64,000 bases of DNA from Paraburkholderia sp. BL25I1N1 (GCF_003002025.1 NZ_PVZB01000013.1:186001-250000); one strand, 5' to 3'. Shown: positions 9,353 through 17,463, counted from the stretch's first letter. Numbers and translations are program-made. The notes: generated by a model from the letters alone, not told the origin.

Positions 9353-9962
9353 CGACCACGCCGTGGTGCGTGGCGGACTGAAACAGATTATCGCGACGAC
9401 CACGGATATCGTCGTCGCCGCCGAAGCCGCGCAAGGTTCGGAAGTACTCGACCGGCTGCGCGCGAGGCGCTTCGATCTCGTGCTGCTGGACATGACGATG
9501 CCCGGCATCAGCGGAGTCGATCTGATCCGCCGCGTACGCCTCGAGCAGCCGCCCTTGCCGATCCTCGTGCTCAGTATCCATAACGAGGCGCAGGTCGTGT
9601 CGCGCGCGCTGCGCGCCGGCGCGACCGGTTATGTGACGAAAGACAGCGATCCGGACGTGCTGCTCGCGGCGATCCGTAAACTGGCCGGAGGCGGGCGATT
9701 CATCGACCCGAAACTGGTCGACGCCATGGTCTTCGAAACGCATTCCGGCGATGCGCCGCCGCACGAGGTGTTGTCCGACCGTGAATTTCAGGTATTACGG
9801 ATGCTGGCGGCCGGTCAAAGCATCAACGAGATCGCCGAATCGTGTTCGCTCAGCGCCAAGACCATCAGCACCCACAAGATGCGTCTCATGCAAAAGCTTG
9901 GCCTGAACAACAACGCCGAGCTGATCCGGTATGCGATCAGGCACGGTCTGGTGACGGAGTGA
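9330..9962 (+). CDS. LuxR/NarL-family response regulator
   Basis: The protein has 210 residues. The receiver domain carries the acidic pair Asp8-Asp9 and phospho-acceptor Asp54 in LLDMTMPGISG, with the conserved Lys in VTKDSD. The C-terminal LuxR helix-turn-helix begins LSDREFQVLRMLAAGQS and includes SAKTISTHKMRLMQKLGL. The ATG at 9330 is the receiver start and lies inside the preceding kinase gene. As the only DNA-binding output of the cluster, it is the best candidate to bind the palindromes at promoters A, B and C. The last of these begins 9 bases after its own stop. Confidence 0.92.
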   Translation: MIDVLIADDHAVVRGGLKQIIATTTDIVVAAEAAQGSEVLDRLRARRFDLVLLDMTMPGISGVDLIRRVRLEQPPLPILVLSIHNEAQVVSRALRAGATGYVTKDSDPDVLLAAIRKLAGGGRFIDPKLVDAMVFETHSGDAPPHEVLSDREFQVLRMLAAGQSINEIAESCSLSAKTISTHKMRLMQKLGLNNNAELIRYAIRHGLVTE

Positions 9963-9970
9963 CAGAGCCT

Positions 9971-10058
9971 TTAGGGATATCCTGAGGCGCGAAGCAGCAT
10001 TTCCCGAATCAACAATCCGGCGCTGCTGACTGAAGAATCCTCGCCGTTGTCCCACGAT
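9971..10058 (+). promoter_or_regulatory. Promoter C: palindrome, half-site and -10 box downstream of the response regulator
   Basis: TTAGGGATATCCTGA (9971-9985) is a slightly relaxed palindrome with a 5-base spacer instead of 4. The half-site CTGCTGAC starts 38 bases after it (10023-10030) and a -10-like CACGAT starts 68 bases after it (10053-10058). These offsets match promoters A and B to within one base. The expected transcript start near 10065 leaves about 27 bases before the GTG at 10092. Confidence 0.5.
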
Positions 10059-10091
10059 TGTCAAATGGGAACCTGAAGTGCGGGGGCAGAT

Positions 10092-10340
10092 GTGGATGCG
10101 ACAAAAAGCTCACTACGTGGACTGCGCGACAAATTATTGGCAACGGCGGGTACGCTACCAGTTCGTGTGCTTACGCTGCATGGTTCGCCGGACGGTCGGA
10201 CTTGCCGGGTATGCGTCGAAATCAGGCGTCCGGACGGTCCGATCCTGCTGTTCTTCTTCCGGCACGACGACGGTACCTGGCACGTATTTCCGCCGGCAAA
10301 GGATCTGTGCAGAATGAGCTTTGAACCGCTCGCCAGTTGA
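10092..10340 (+). CDS. Small hypothetical protein, 82 aa
   Basis: The gene begins with GTG at 10092 after a purine-rich GGGGGCAG. The protein is soluble, with an N-terminal helix and then likely beta strands (VRVLTLHG, RVCVEIR, ILLFFFRHDDGTWHVFP). No family is recognised. It is the first gene after promoter C and is followed 31 bases later by another small gene, probably in the same operon. Position and promoter link it to the two-component cluster. Confidence 0.55.
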   Translation: MDATKSSLRGLRDKLLATAGTLPVRVLTLHGSPDGRTCRVCVEIRRPDGPILLFFFRHDDGTWHVFPPAKDLCRMSFEPLAS

Positions 10341-10371
10341 CGTGAACAAGGCCGCACAAAGGAGTTTATCG

Positions 10372-10581
10372 ATGAACGCAGACAACCTGGGGACGCTGTC
10401 CGGCCACGAAACCGAATTGCGTGCGTGGCTGAGCGACTGGTACGACCACGCATTCGCGACCGGCTTCATCCGGCCGCCTTTCATACTCGACGACGCGACC
10501 GCTTTGAGGCTGGAAGGTTACTTCGACGTGGGCCTGACGCCCGCGGAGGGCGTCAACGCGATCTTCGGCGTGGTGCATTGA
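10372..10581 (+). CDS. Small hypothetical protein, 69 aa
   Basis: A good Shine-Dalgarno (AAAGGAG at 10358-10364) precedes the ATG at 10372. The protein is acidic and has an aromatic-rich core (ELRAWLSDWYDHAFATGFI), with no signal peptide or membrane helix. No family is recognised. It is likely co-transcribed with the 82-residue gene upstream from promoter C. Confidence 0.6.
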   Translation: MNADNLGTLSGHETELRAWLSDWYDHAFATGFIRPPFILDDATALRLEGYFDVGLTPAEGVNAIFGVVH

Positions 10582-10636
10582 CGCAGCGGACGCGCCGGGG
10601 CATCCGCCGCGTCGATGGGTCGCGTCGATGCGTCGC

Positions 10637-11485
10637 TTACCCCGCGCGCGTTTTTTGCTGCCGGACGTCGCTGTCCAGTTCGGCGGCGTTGCCGTCTTCA
10701 CCGCTTTCCTCGTCGATCCACCGCCAGGCCCATTCGAGCGCGTATTGCTGTGCCGTCTCGCAATTCTTGAAGCTCGGACCGATCAGCCCTGAGCGCGCGA
10801 CTCGCCGATCGTCGCGCACGATCTCGGTCCATCCGCGGAAACGGGCGTTCGCCAGCCGATCGGCGGCAATGTAGATGACGTAGCCGCGCGGGTCGGATTC
10901 GGTTCGGCCTTTCGACGCGAGGCCCATCCACGGCGACGCGACTCGATGAACGGCAGGGAGGTGTGTCACCGGCGCGCGGGGTTCGACGCGCTCGGGTATG
11001 GCATGCTCGGAGTTGGCGGGGTGCGGGAGATCGCGTGCGAGATCCTTGAAAATATCCGCCGTTTGGGACGACTGCCATGTCTCGCGCGATGTCTGCCACG
11101 ACGCCTGATCTCTCCAGAACACCCGCCGAAAACCTTCGTCTCGAGTCTGGCGGTCGATGCCGCGCGTCACGGCGTTGCGGCGTTCCAGTGTCAATTGCGG
11201 ACCGCACCGAAACGTGCGGCCGCTGCTCGAAAGGATCCGGTACATCTGCGCAAGGGCGCCGCTCGAACGCCACGCCTCGAAGCGGTGCCGGCACGTCGGC
11301 ACCGACGGATAGTGGCTTGGCAACGTGGACCAGGGATCGCCGGTTGTGAGTACCCACAGCACGGCATTCGCCACCGCGCGAACCGCTGCGCGTGGCCGGC
11401 CGCGCTGCCGGTGTATAAGCGGGGGATCGGCCAGGACGGGCGCGAGCAGCAGCCACTCTTCGTCACTGATTTCGTTGAAATGCAC
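10637..11485 (-). CDS. IS5/IS402-type transposase N-terminal domain fused to an unrelated C-terminus
   Basis: Residues 1-90 match the N-terminal domain of IS5-group (IS402-like) transposases: ISDEEWLLLAPVLADPP, GRPR, AVLWVLTTGDPWSTLP, then the CRHRFEAWRSSGAL segment. The DDE catalytic part that should follow is absent. Residues 90-282 instead hold a basic linker and a domain with YVIYIAADRLANARFRGWTEI and an acidic C-terminal helix (YALEWAWRWIDEE). No terminal inverted repeats were found around it. It is either a domesticated DNA-binding protein or a transposase remnant joined to another gene. The intact 282-codon frame favours a functional protein. Confidence 0.6.
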   Translation of the reverse strand: MHFNEISDEEWLLLAPVLADPPLIHRQRGRPRAAVRAVANAVLWVLTTGDPWSTLPSHYPSVPTCRHRFEAWRSSGALAQMYRILSSSGRTFRCGPQLTLERRNAVTRGIDRQTRDEGFRRVFWRDQASWQTSRETWQSSQTADIFKDLARDLPHPANSEHAIPERVEPRAPVTHLPAVHRVASPWMGLASKGRTESDPRGYVIYIAADRLANARFRGWTEIVRDDRRVARSGLIGPSFKNCETAQQYALEWAWRWIDEESGEDGNAAELDSDVRQQKTRAG

Positions 11486-11537
11486 GCTGTCCTCCCCTAC
11501 TTATTGCATTGCGCGGGCCCGGCTGTCGCCGTTCGCG

Positions 11538-11846
11538 CTACCAGCCGCTCGTCGCCGACGTTGGCAGGGAGGAAAGGATCAGCAGATCGTCGACACAATC
11601 CGATAGCTCGCAGACTTCCTGAAAGGCGGCGTCGTTGGAATCGTGCAGATGTTGCCGTCTGAGCTCACGCAACGCGGTTCCGAGACGCCGGAGGGTGTCG
11701 GGGTCGCCGTTCGTCATCGGCCAGCCTTTTAGCAGATACGTCAGCGGCACGACGCTTCTGGTTTCGCACCACCGGTCGAAGAGGCGCAAGCACATCGCAT
11801 TGACGTGCTCGATCGAATTTTCTCTTTCAGACAGATACGGAACCAT
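11538..11846 (-). CDS. Small hypothetical protein, 102 aa; paralogue of 5002-5343
   Basis: This is a soluble protein sharing the RLFDRWCETRSVVPLTYLL core and the following helix (LGTALREL) with the gene at 5002. The N- and C-terminal ends are unrelated, which suggests an old duplication. Promoter B directly upstream has the same layout as promoter A. Function is unknown. The pairing with a signalling cluster and conserved promoters suggests an effector or feedback component. Confidence 0.7.
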   Translation of the reverse strand: MVPYLSERENSIEHVNAMCLRLFDRWCETRSVVPLTYLLKGWPMTNGDPDTLRRLGTALRELRRQHLHDSNDAAFQEVCELSDCVDDLLILSSLPTSATSGW

Positions 11847-11882
11847 GGCAGCACTCGGACGAAGGACGATCGGCGTGCGTTC

Positions 11883-11969
11883 ATCGTATGCGGCCAGTTT
11901 TCGCAGTGCTGTCAGGAGATCAAGAAAATGAGTGGGGTCGATGCTGAACTTCGGGTCAGGAAATCCTTA
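11883..11969 (-). promoter_or_regulatory. Promoter B: palindrome, half-site and -10 box upstream of small paralogue 2
   Basis: Read on the reverse strand, TAAGGATTTCCTGA (11969-11956) is followed by the half-site CTCCTGAC starting 38 bases after it (11918-11911) and TACGAT starting 68 bases after it (11888-11883). Short matches between A and B outside these boxes (TTCAGC, CATTTT, GGCC) suggest the promoters were duplicated with their genes. The predicted leader to the ATG at 11846 is about 30 bases. Confidence 0.55.
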
Positions 11970-11996
11970 GTCGGCCAGGTCTGCGTCTGCCGATGA

Positions 11997-12021
11997 CCGG
12001 CTATATCGACGCAAAGAGCGG
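11997..12021 (+). pseudogene. Tiny remnant of a second dacB-like gene, inverted
   Basis: The forward strand here can be read GYIDAKSG, the same eight residues that occur near the C-terminus of the DacB protein on the opposite strand (around 12160-12184). The DNA agrees at 22 of 25 positions, and all three differences are synonymous third-codon changes. That pattern means it derives from coding sequence of a homologue rather than from chance. No further similarity is seen on either side. Confidence 0.4.
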
Positions 12022-12032
12022 ACGCGCCCGCA

Positions 12033-13667
12033 CTACTGCAGTTTCCAGAGTATCGCCGATATCGTGCCTTCGTCCTGAAACACCGCGAGCACGTCGCTGA
12101 TGCCCGAAATAGGAACGTTGTTCACCGTCAGTACGAACGCGATCCGGTGGCCGCTTTTCGCATCGATATAGCCGGCGAGGGATTGTCCTCTCAGGAACGG
12201 CAGCGATGGCGTGTTTGGGTTCTCCGTGACGTAAGTGCCAGTTTTCGCGTGCACCTGGCCTTTCGCCCCTGCAAGCGTCGCATCGGATTCGAAGGCGGTG
12301 ATGGTGGCCAGCGATCCGTCCACGCCCAGCACCGGCAACGCGTCGAAAAAGGGCGAAAAGACCTGCGTCGTGCTCATGCCTCTGAGCATGGCGATGACGG
12401 CCGTGCCGCTCGCCGTCGAGTCGCCGCCGCCACTGCCATCGATGAAGTGATACTGGCTCGACGGGATCTTGAACGTGTTCGAGAGTTGGACCTGTTCCGC
12501 CGCTAGCGCGCCGGTCAGCGTCGTCGAGCCGTCGCGTGCGAGACCGAACAGCATGAGGCTGGTGTCGGCACCGATGTTATAGCTGACCTTCATGACGTAT
12601 CTGACGTATTGCTCATACGGTTGCGAAGTGAGTTGCGCAACCTGCATCGCGCTCGAATACGAGCCTCGCGCGGGCAGCAACTGAACCGGATTGGCGGCGA
12701 CGGGCGTCGCCGAAACCGTGACACCCGCGCGCGCCAGCGCTTCGATGAACACGGTGCGAGCGTAATTGGAAGGCTGGGTCACGCGGAACGTGCGGATCAG
12801 CGGGTAGGCGTTCGTCAGTGGCGGCGTAAAACCCGCCGGCACGTTGCCGGTTATGTTGCCGATACAACCCGGCGAGCCGATGCACAACGGCAGTTCCGGT
12901 GCGAGTTCGATGTCCAGCTGCGAGGCCGCGCTGCCCGTCGCTAGCGTGGATTGCACGCTGAACGCGGCTGTTTTGGGCCGCCAGTCGAACGGAACGGCCG
13001 AGCCTTCGGCGCTCTGGTTCAGGGTGACGTCGACCACGTCGTCATTGACGAAGATCGGCCGCACGTTGAATTCACCGCGAAAGTCAAAGGGCTCGAAAAG
13101 CCGGTCGTCGATCACGACATCGCCATTGATCGTTTTGATGCCCGCAGCCGCCACCTGCGCCGCGAGGGAATTGAAGCCGGCGAGCGGATCGGGCGTGGCG
13201 AGTATGGCGTTGCCCAGCGAGTTGGCCTCGTTGTGATCGAAGTTCGTGATGGCGATCGTGCCGTCCGGGTTGGCCCGGCCGCCCATGGTCAGGTCGCCGC
13301 TTGCCAGCAGGATCAGATTGCCGGTGAGGGTGCCGCCCGCATCGAGCGTGCCCTGCCGGTAGACCGGCGTGACGAACTGGTGCCGCGCACCCAGTTGATT
13401 CAGTGCGGAGCCGACCGAAAAGAGCTTGCGCACTGAGCCGATCAACATCTGGGCGCTCGAATTCAGGTCGTAGATCACATGGCCCGAGCCGAGATCGACC
13501 ACCTGCATCGACCAGGTCGCGTTCTTGTAGACCGGTTTTTGCATCACCTGCATGATCGAATCGGGGACCGTGGGACTCGAACTGAGCGAATCGCCGCACG
13601 ACACCAGCAGAGCGGCGCCCGCGATTGCGGTCCACCGCTTCCACTGTCGATCCATTGTCGGGCTCAT
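12033..13667 (-). CDS. dacB: D-alanyl-D-alanine carboxypeptidase/endopeptidase (PBP4 type), lipoprotein
   Basis: The protein has 544 residues and trims or cleaves peptidoglycan stem peptides in the periplasm. The N-terminus has a lipobox (LLVSC), so it is probably lipidated, unlike Escherichia coli PBP4. Active-site motifs of the S13 peptidase family are present in order: SxxK as SVRK in IGSVRKLFSVGS, SxN as SYN in VSYNIGAD, and KTG in HAKTGTY. A large insertion between the first two motifs is normal for the family. The start at 13667 is supported by GGAG nine bases upstream. It is a single-gene unit. Confidence 0.92.
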   Translation of the reverse strand: MSPTMDRQWKRWTAIAGAALLVSCGDSLSSSPTVPDSIMQVMQKPVYKNATWSMQVVDLGSGHVIYDLNSSAQMLIGSVRKLFSVGSALNQLGARHQFVTPVYRQGTLDAGGTLTGNLILLASGDLTMGGRANPDGTIAITNFDHNEANSLGNAILATPDPLAGFNSLAAQVAAAGIKTINGDVVIDDRLFEPFDFRGEFNVRPIFVNDDVVDVTLNQSAEGSAVPFDWRPKTAAFSVQSTLATGSAASQLDIELAPELPLCIGSPGCIGNITGNVPAGFTPPLTNAYPLIRTFRVTQPSNYARTVFIEALARAGVTVSATPVAANPVQLLPARGSYSSAMQVAQLTSQPYEQYVRYVMKVSYNIGADTSLMLFGLARDGSTTLTGALAAEQVQLSNTFKIPSSQYHFIDGSGGGDSTASGTAVIAMLRGMSTTQVFSPFFDALPVLGVDGSLATITAFESDATLAGAKGQVHAKTGTYVTENPNTPSLPFLRGQSLAGYIDAKSGHRIAFVLTVNNVPISGISDVLAVFQDEGTISAILWKLQ

Positions 13668-13817
13668 GGCATGTCTCCGGCGTTGGCTGGACTTGACCGC
13701 ACTTGATTGTTCGTTAAGCGGCTCGACTCGCAGCGTATTCGGCTTCGGCGCTTGCGAGCGGGGCGCGACTATTCGATAAGCTCCAGGAGCAAAGCCGGCG
13801 GCCCGCCGGATCGGGTA

Positions 13818-14588
13818 TTAATGCGTCGCTGACCGCATCGCCCGATATTCGCGCCGCACGATATCCATCAGTTCTTCCACCGACGTGCTGGCTGCCTCGC
13901 GCTGATAAGTCACCCGTCCGCGTTGCATGAGCATCACACGGTCCGCGATGTCGAGCGTCTGCGCGTAGTTGTGCATGATCATGACGATAGACAGGCCGCC
14001 TTTCGCCTTGAGCCGAAGGATCAGGTCGATGATGAGTCCCGCCTCGCGGGCGCCCATCGCGGCCAGCGGTTCGTCGAGCAACAGGATTTTTGCATTCGAA
14101 TTGACCGCGCGTGCGACCGCGATGGCTTGCCGCTGGCCGCCCGAAAGCTGCTCGACCGGCAAATCGACCGAGGGCACATGCACGCCGATTTCTTCAAGAC
14201 ACTCCGCGGCGCGCTCGCGCATGGCGCGATTGTCCAATAGCCGAAATGGCCCTCGGCGGATGATCTCCCGATTCAGGAACATGTTGTGATAAATGCTCAG
14301 AGAATTGGCGAGCGCCAGATCCTGATAGACGCATTCAATGCCGAGTGAACGGGCGTGATCGACCGAGCGCAGCAGCGTTTCCTCGCCGCCGACAAAAAGC
14401 TTGCCGCTCGTCTGCTGATGAAAGCCAGTCAGGATCTTGATCAGGGTCGATTTGCCCGCGCCGTTGTCGCCGAGTACGCCAAGAATCTCGCCCTGTTTCA
14501 ACGTGAGCGAAACGCCATCGAGCGCGGTGACCGCGCCGAAACGTTTGACGATGTCTTCGCCGCGCAGCGCCTCCAGCACTTCGGACAT
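13818..14588 (-). CDS. Sugar ABC transporter ATP-binding protein, single-domain (FrcA-like)
   Basis: The 256-residue ATPase has Walker A GDNGAGKST, signature LSGGQRQ, Walker B ILLLDEP and the switch His in IMHNYAQ. Most ribose-type importers have a tandem ATPase of about 500 residues. This one has a single domain, as in the fructose-type FrcA. Its ATG overlaps the permease stop (TAATG). It powers uptake by the permease and Tat-exported binding protein encoded upstream, in the order binding protein, permease, ATPase. Confidence 0.9.
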   Translation of the reverse strand: MSEVLEALRGEDIVKRFGAVTALDGVSLTLKQGEILGVLGDNGAGKSTLIKILTGFHQQTSGKLFVGGEETLLRSVDHARSLGIECVYQDLALANSLSIYHNMFLNREIIRRGPFRLLDNRAMRERAAECLEEIGVHVPSVDLPVEQLSGGQRQAIAVARAVNSNAKILLLDEPLAAMGAREAGLIIDLILRLKAKGGLSIVMIMHNYAQTLDIADRVMLMQRGRVTYQREAASTSVEELMDIVRREYRAMRSATH

Positions 14589-15589
14589 TACAACTCCCCC
14601 TTGCGCGCGAGACGAACCACGTGGATGTTGAAGATCATGGCGCCGAGAATCGCCGCGCCGAGAATCATGTTGAAGGTGAAGGCGTTGATGCCGATCAGCG
14701 TGAAGCCGTCGTTGAGAATGCCGAGCACCGCCGCGCCGATCAGTCCGCCGATGATCGTGCCCGATCCGCCGGCGAGGGGCGTGCCGCCGATCACGGCAGC
14801 GGCGACGGCAAGAAACATGATCTGGTTGCCGCCTGCTTGCGGATCGATCGACGTGATGCGGAAGCCCTCCAGGATTCCGGTCAGTCCGGCGAGCAGCGCC
14901 GCAAGAATGAAGTTGCCGAGCTTCAGGCGTCTGACCTGGATCCCCGCCTCGCTCGCGCCCAGCGGATTCGCGCCCGACGCGATCGTATGCAAACCCCAGC
15001 GCGTGTGGCGCAGCAGCACGTGCATGAAGGCCGCAATGGCGAGCGTCCAGATGATTTCGCTGTAGCCCCATTCGCCCATGAAGGCCGCGAACGCTGAATT
15101 CTCCGGTGGCGAAACCGGCGTGCCTCGCGAGATGGTCAGCGTGAGGCCGTTCACGAAGAACAAGGTGCCGAGCGTCGTCACGAACGATGGGATGCGCAGG
15201 TACACCGTCACCGCGCCATTGATCAGCCCGACGATGGCCGCGGCCACCAAACCCGTGAGCATGCCGAGCCACGGCGGCAAGCCCGCCTCGATGGCGAAAT
15301 GCATGATGAAAGGCGCAAACGCGAAGACCATCCCGGCAGAGAGATCGATCTCTCCGCCGATCATCAGCATGATTTCGCCAAAGGCAATGATCGCCACTGG
15401 CGCGATGAATTGCGAGAGATTCTGCAGACTCGCGCCGGTCAGCAGAAAGTCATGATTGACTGTCTCGAAGTAGATGCAGAGGATGAGCGCCACCGCGAAG
15501 ATGCGGATCTCGCTGGAACGCCCGAGCGCGCCGGACCAGCGCCTCGGACGTTTGGCGGCTTGCTGGGCGTCCGTCACGGAAGACGTCAC
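14588..15589 (-). CDS. Sugar ABC transporter permease, ribose/fructose family
   Basis: The 333-residue membrane protein has about eight to ten hydrophobic helices. It carries the BPD_transp_2 family signature GGEIDLSAGMV and later GTPLAGGSGTIIGGLIGA. It presumably acts as a homodimer with the single-domain ATPase. The start codon overlaps the end of the binding-protein gene (ATGA), and the stop overlaps the ATPase start, so the three are translated together. Confidence 0.92.
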   Translation of the reverse strand: MTSSVTDAQQAAKRPRRWSGALGRSSEIRIFAVALILCIYFETVNHDFLLTGASLQNLSQFIAPVAIIAFGEIMLMIGGEIDLSAGMVFAFAPFIMHFAIEAGLPPWLGMLTGLVAAAIVGLINGAVTVYLRIPSFVTTLGTLFFVNGLTLTISRGTPVSPPENSAFAAFMGEWGYSEIIWTLAIAAFMHVLLRHTRWGLHTIASGANPLGASEAGIQVRRLKLGNFILAALLAGLTGILEGFRITSIDPQAGGNQIMFLAVAAAVIGGTPLAGGSGTIIGGLIGAAVLGILNDGFTLIGINAFTFNMILGAAILGAMIFNIHVVRLARKGEL

Positions 15590-16683
15590 CCTTTGATCGC
15601 ACCCGTGCGTGGCACGATCTGGGGCTTCGTGCTCTTGCCTTCATAGCGCGTCGATGTGGTCAGGTACGGATCGACCGTGCCCTTGGTGACGAACTTCAGG
15701 CCCGTGTTAACGTTGGCCGGCCCGACGAGCCCGCCGGAAGCGAGGAAGGTAAACGCCTCGACCACGGTATAGAAACCTTGCACGTACGGCTGCTGGTCGA
15801 TGGTGAAGTCGAGGAAGCCGTCGTGAATCAGATCGACCGTGCGCGGCAGCAGATCGAAGCCGCCGCCGTGCACGCCCTTGGACGGCAGGTTGGATTCCTT
15901 CATGACTTCGGCGACACCCTGGGTGCTTCCCGCGTCCACCGCGAACATGCCTTTGAGATCCTGGTGGCCGAGAAAGAAGGATTTGATCTTCGAGAGTTCT
16001 TCGTTGACGGTCGCGCCGGTGGCGATGGTCTGCACGTCGATCTTCTTGCCCGATTTCTTGATTGCAGCCGCCGCGCCATCGAGCCGGGGCTGAATGTTGA
16101 GTTGGCCGGGAGTGGCGATAAAGAGCGCGACGAGGCCGCTGTCGATAAGGCTCACGATCCGCTCGCCCATCTGATAGCCGGACAGATAAAGATCCTGGCC
16201 GATGTACGAAAGGCGCGGATTGGTGGAACCCGAAGGCGCGTCGGCGTTATAGGCGAACACGGGAATGCCGGCGTCGAGCGCGGCCTGGATGGGTTTGTCG
16301 AATGCCTTGGGGTCGACGATCGGTACTGCGATGGCATCGGCTTTCGCTGCAATCGCCGCGTTGACCGCGTTCACCATTTCGCCGATGTCGGCATTGGCCG
16401 AGCCGGTCCATTGATAGTCCATGCCGAGCAAGGCGGTCGCGTCCTGAATGCCGTATTGCGTGGGCACGAAGAAGGGATTCGTCGTGACATGGTTGACGAA
16501 TACGATCTTCCAACGTTTGTGTGCTGGAAACGAACCGCCTTCCGCCGCCTGGGCCGACGAGATCATTCCACTCATGCCGCCCATTCCGCCCATTAGCGCC
16601 AGTGCCGCTGTCAGGCCTGCGCCCTGCAGCAAACCACGACGCGTCCCCTGTACTTCGTCCTTGTCTTCCTTTGATTGCGCCAT
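15586..16683 (-). CDS. Sugar ABC transporter periplasmic binding protein
   Basis: The 365-residue type 1 binding protein has the Peripla_BP_4 pattern (IVFVNHVTTNPFFVPTQYGI, AVPIVDPKAF, GIPVFAYNADA). The N-terminus has a twin-arginine signal (RRGLLQGAG) followed by a hydrophobic, glycine-rich segment, so it is probably exported folded. The ATG at 16683 is preceded by GGGAG; the longer frame upstream lacks signal-peptide character. The substrate is likely a monosaccharide or polyol and cannot be named. No dedicated regulator or catabolic enzyme is adjacent. Confidence 0.9.
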   Translation of the reverse strand: MAQSKEDKDEVQGTRRGLLQGAGLTAALALMGGMGGMSGMISSAQAAEGGSFPAHKRWKIVFVNHVTTNPFFVPTQYGIQDATALLGMDYQWTGSANADIGEMVNAVNAAIAAKADAIAVPIVDPKAFDKPIQAALDAGIPVFAYNADAPSGSTNPRLSYIGQDLYLSGYQMGERIVSLIDSGLVALFIATPGQLNIQPRLDGAAAAIKKSGKKIDVQTIATGATVNEELSKIKSFFLGHQDLKGMFAVDAGSTQGVAEVMKESNLPSKGVHGGGFDLLPRTVDLIHDGFLDFTIDQQPYVQGFYTVVEAFTFLASGGLVGPANVNTGLKFVTKGTVDPYLTTSTRYEGKSTKPQIVPRTGAIKG

Positions 16684-17222
16684 CTCAGTCTCCCGTCTCT
16701 CAGTTGTAGAACGTTTCACTGGTTGTAACGGCGCAAGCGGAAAAAACTCCGGCAAGACAGGCACCGGAGCTGGGCATCGCTCCTTTCGGAAAGCCCACGT
16801 GCACGCGCGTACGCATGACTACCCCACGAAAATGCTATATCACGCACTTTTGGCTACTAATCGATGTATACCCTTAACTGGTCTGAATACGAATGACCGG
16901 CGTGCAACGCGCGGCTTTTTTTGTGAACGATACACCGATTTAATAGTATTACTACCGAGTTGATACCTGACAGAAGACGGATGAGAAGAAGGGGAAGCGT
17001 TCGCTCCATACTGCCCGACGGTTCAGGGTTGCTGCAGACCAATTATTGGGATTCGCGACGCGTATCGCGCTTTTCTGAAAGCTTGCAGAACGCATGAAGT
17101 GCGGCGTACCGGAAGCCGCTGGGTTCGCGGTCGAATTCTCGATGTTTTCCAAAAGCGGGTCGCACTTGCGTTCCGCAACGACGTTCTCGCTGATCCGCCT
17201 TGTCGATGACAAACACGGTTAC
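16684..17222. other. Intergenic region upstream of the sugar ABC operon
   Basis: This stretch of about 540 bases contains the promoter of the reverse-strand sugar operon. It has lower GC in 16820-16980. I found no gene, repeat family or recognisable RNA. It is probably decayed DNA, since a truncated enoyl-CoA hydratase lies next to it. Confidence 0.5.
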
Positions 17223-17256
17223 TTCGTGTGCGAATATTATATATTTCGCATGCGAA
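17223..17256. promoter_or_regulatory. Two TTCG-N4-CGAA sites (candidate MarR operators)
   Basis: TTCGTGTGCGAA (17223-17234) and TTCGCATGCGAA (17245-17256) flank an AT-rich ATTATATAT core. Their centres are 22 bases apart, two helical turns. The same pattern occurs upstream of the MarR gene at 18020-18031. The layout looks like a repressed promoter reading right into the truncated hydratase. Confidence 0.5.
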
Positions 17257-17301
17257 CAAGTTGGCGCGCTCAAATGTACCCTGCGTGCCTGCGGATCACT
17301 G

Positions 17302-17463
17302 GCAGCAACGAAACGGTTCATGCGGGACGCCGAGCGGCTGACAACCCAGATGGATCGGGAAAGCGTCACATTCATGGAGCGACTTGTCAGCGCGGAGGCG
17401 AAAGAAGCATTCCTCGCGTTTGCTCAGAAACGCCGGCCGGACTTCACGAGGATTCCACGCTGA
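17302..17463 (+). pseudogene. Truncated enoyl-CoA hydratase/isomerase, C-terminal remnant
   Basis: About 53 residues (AATKRFMRDAERL through EAKEAFLAFAQKRRPDF, then a stop) match the conserved C-terminal tail of crotonase-family enzymes such as feruloyl-CoA and enoyl-CoA hydratases. The catalytic part is missing. The open frame upstream is unrelated Cys-rich sequence running back to the promoter-like region at 17223. It looks like the body of the gene was deleted between its promoter and its last 160 bases. Confidence 0.6.
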
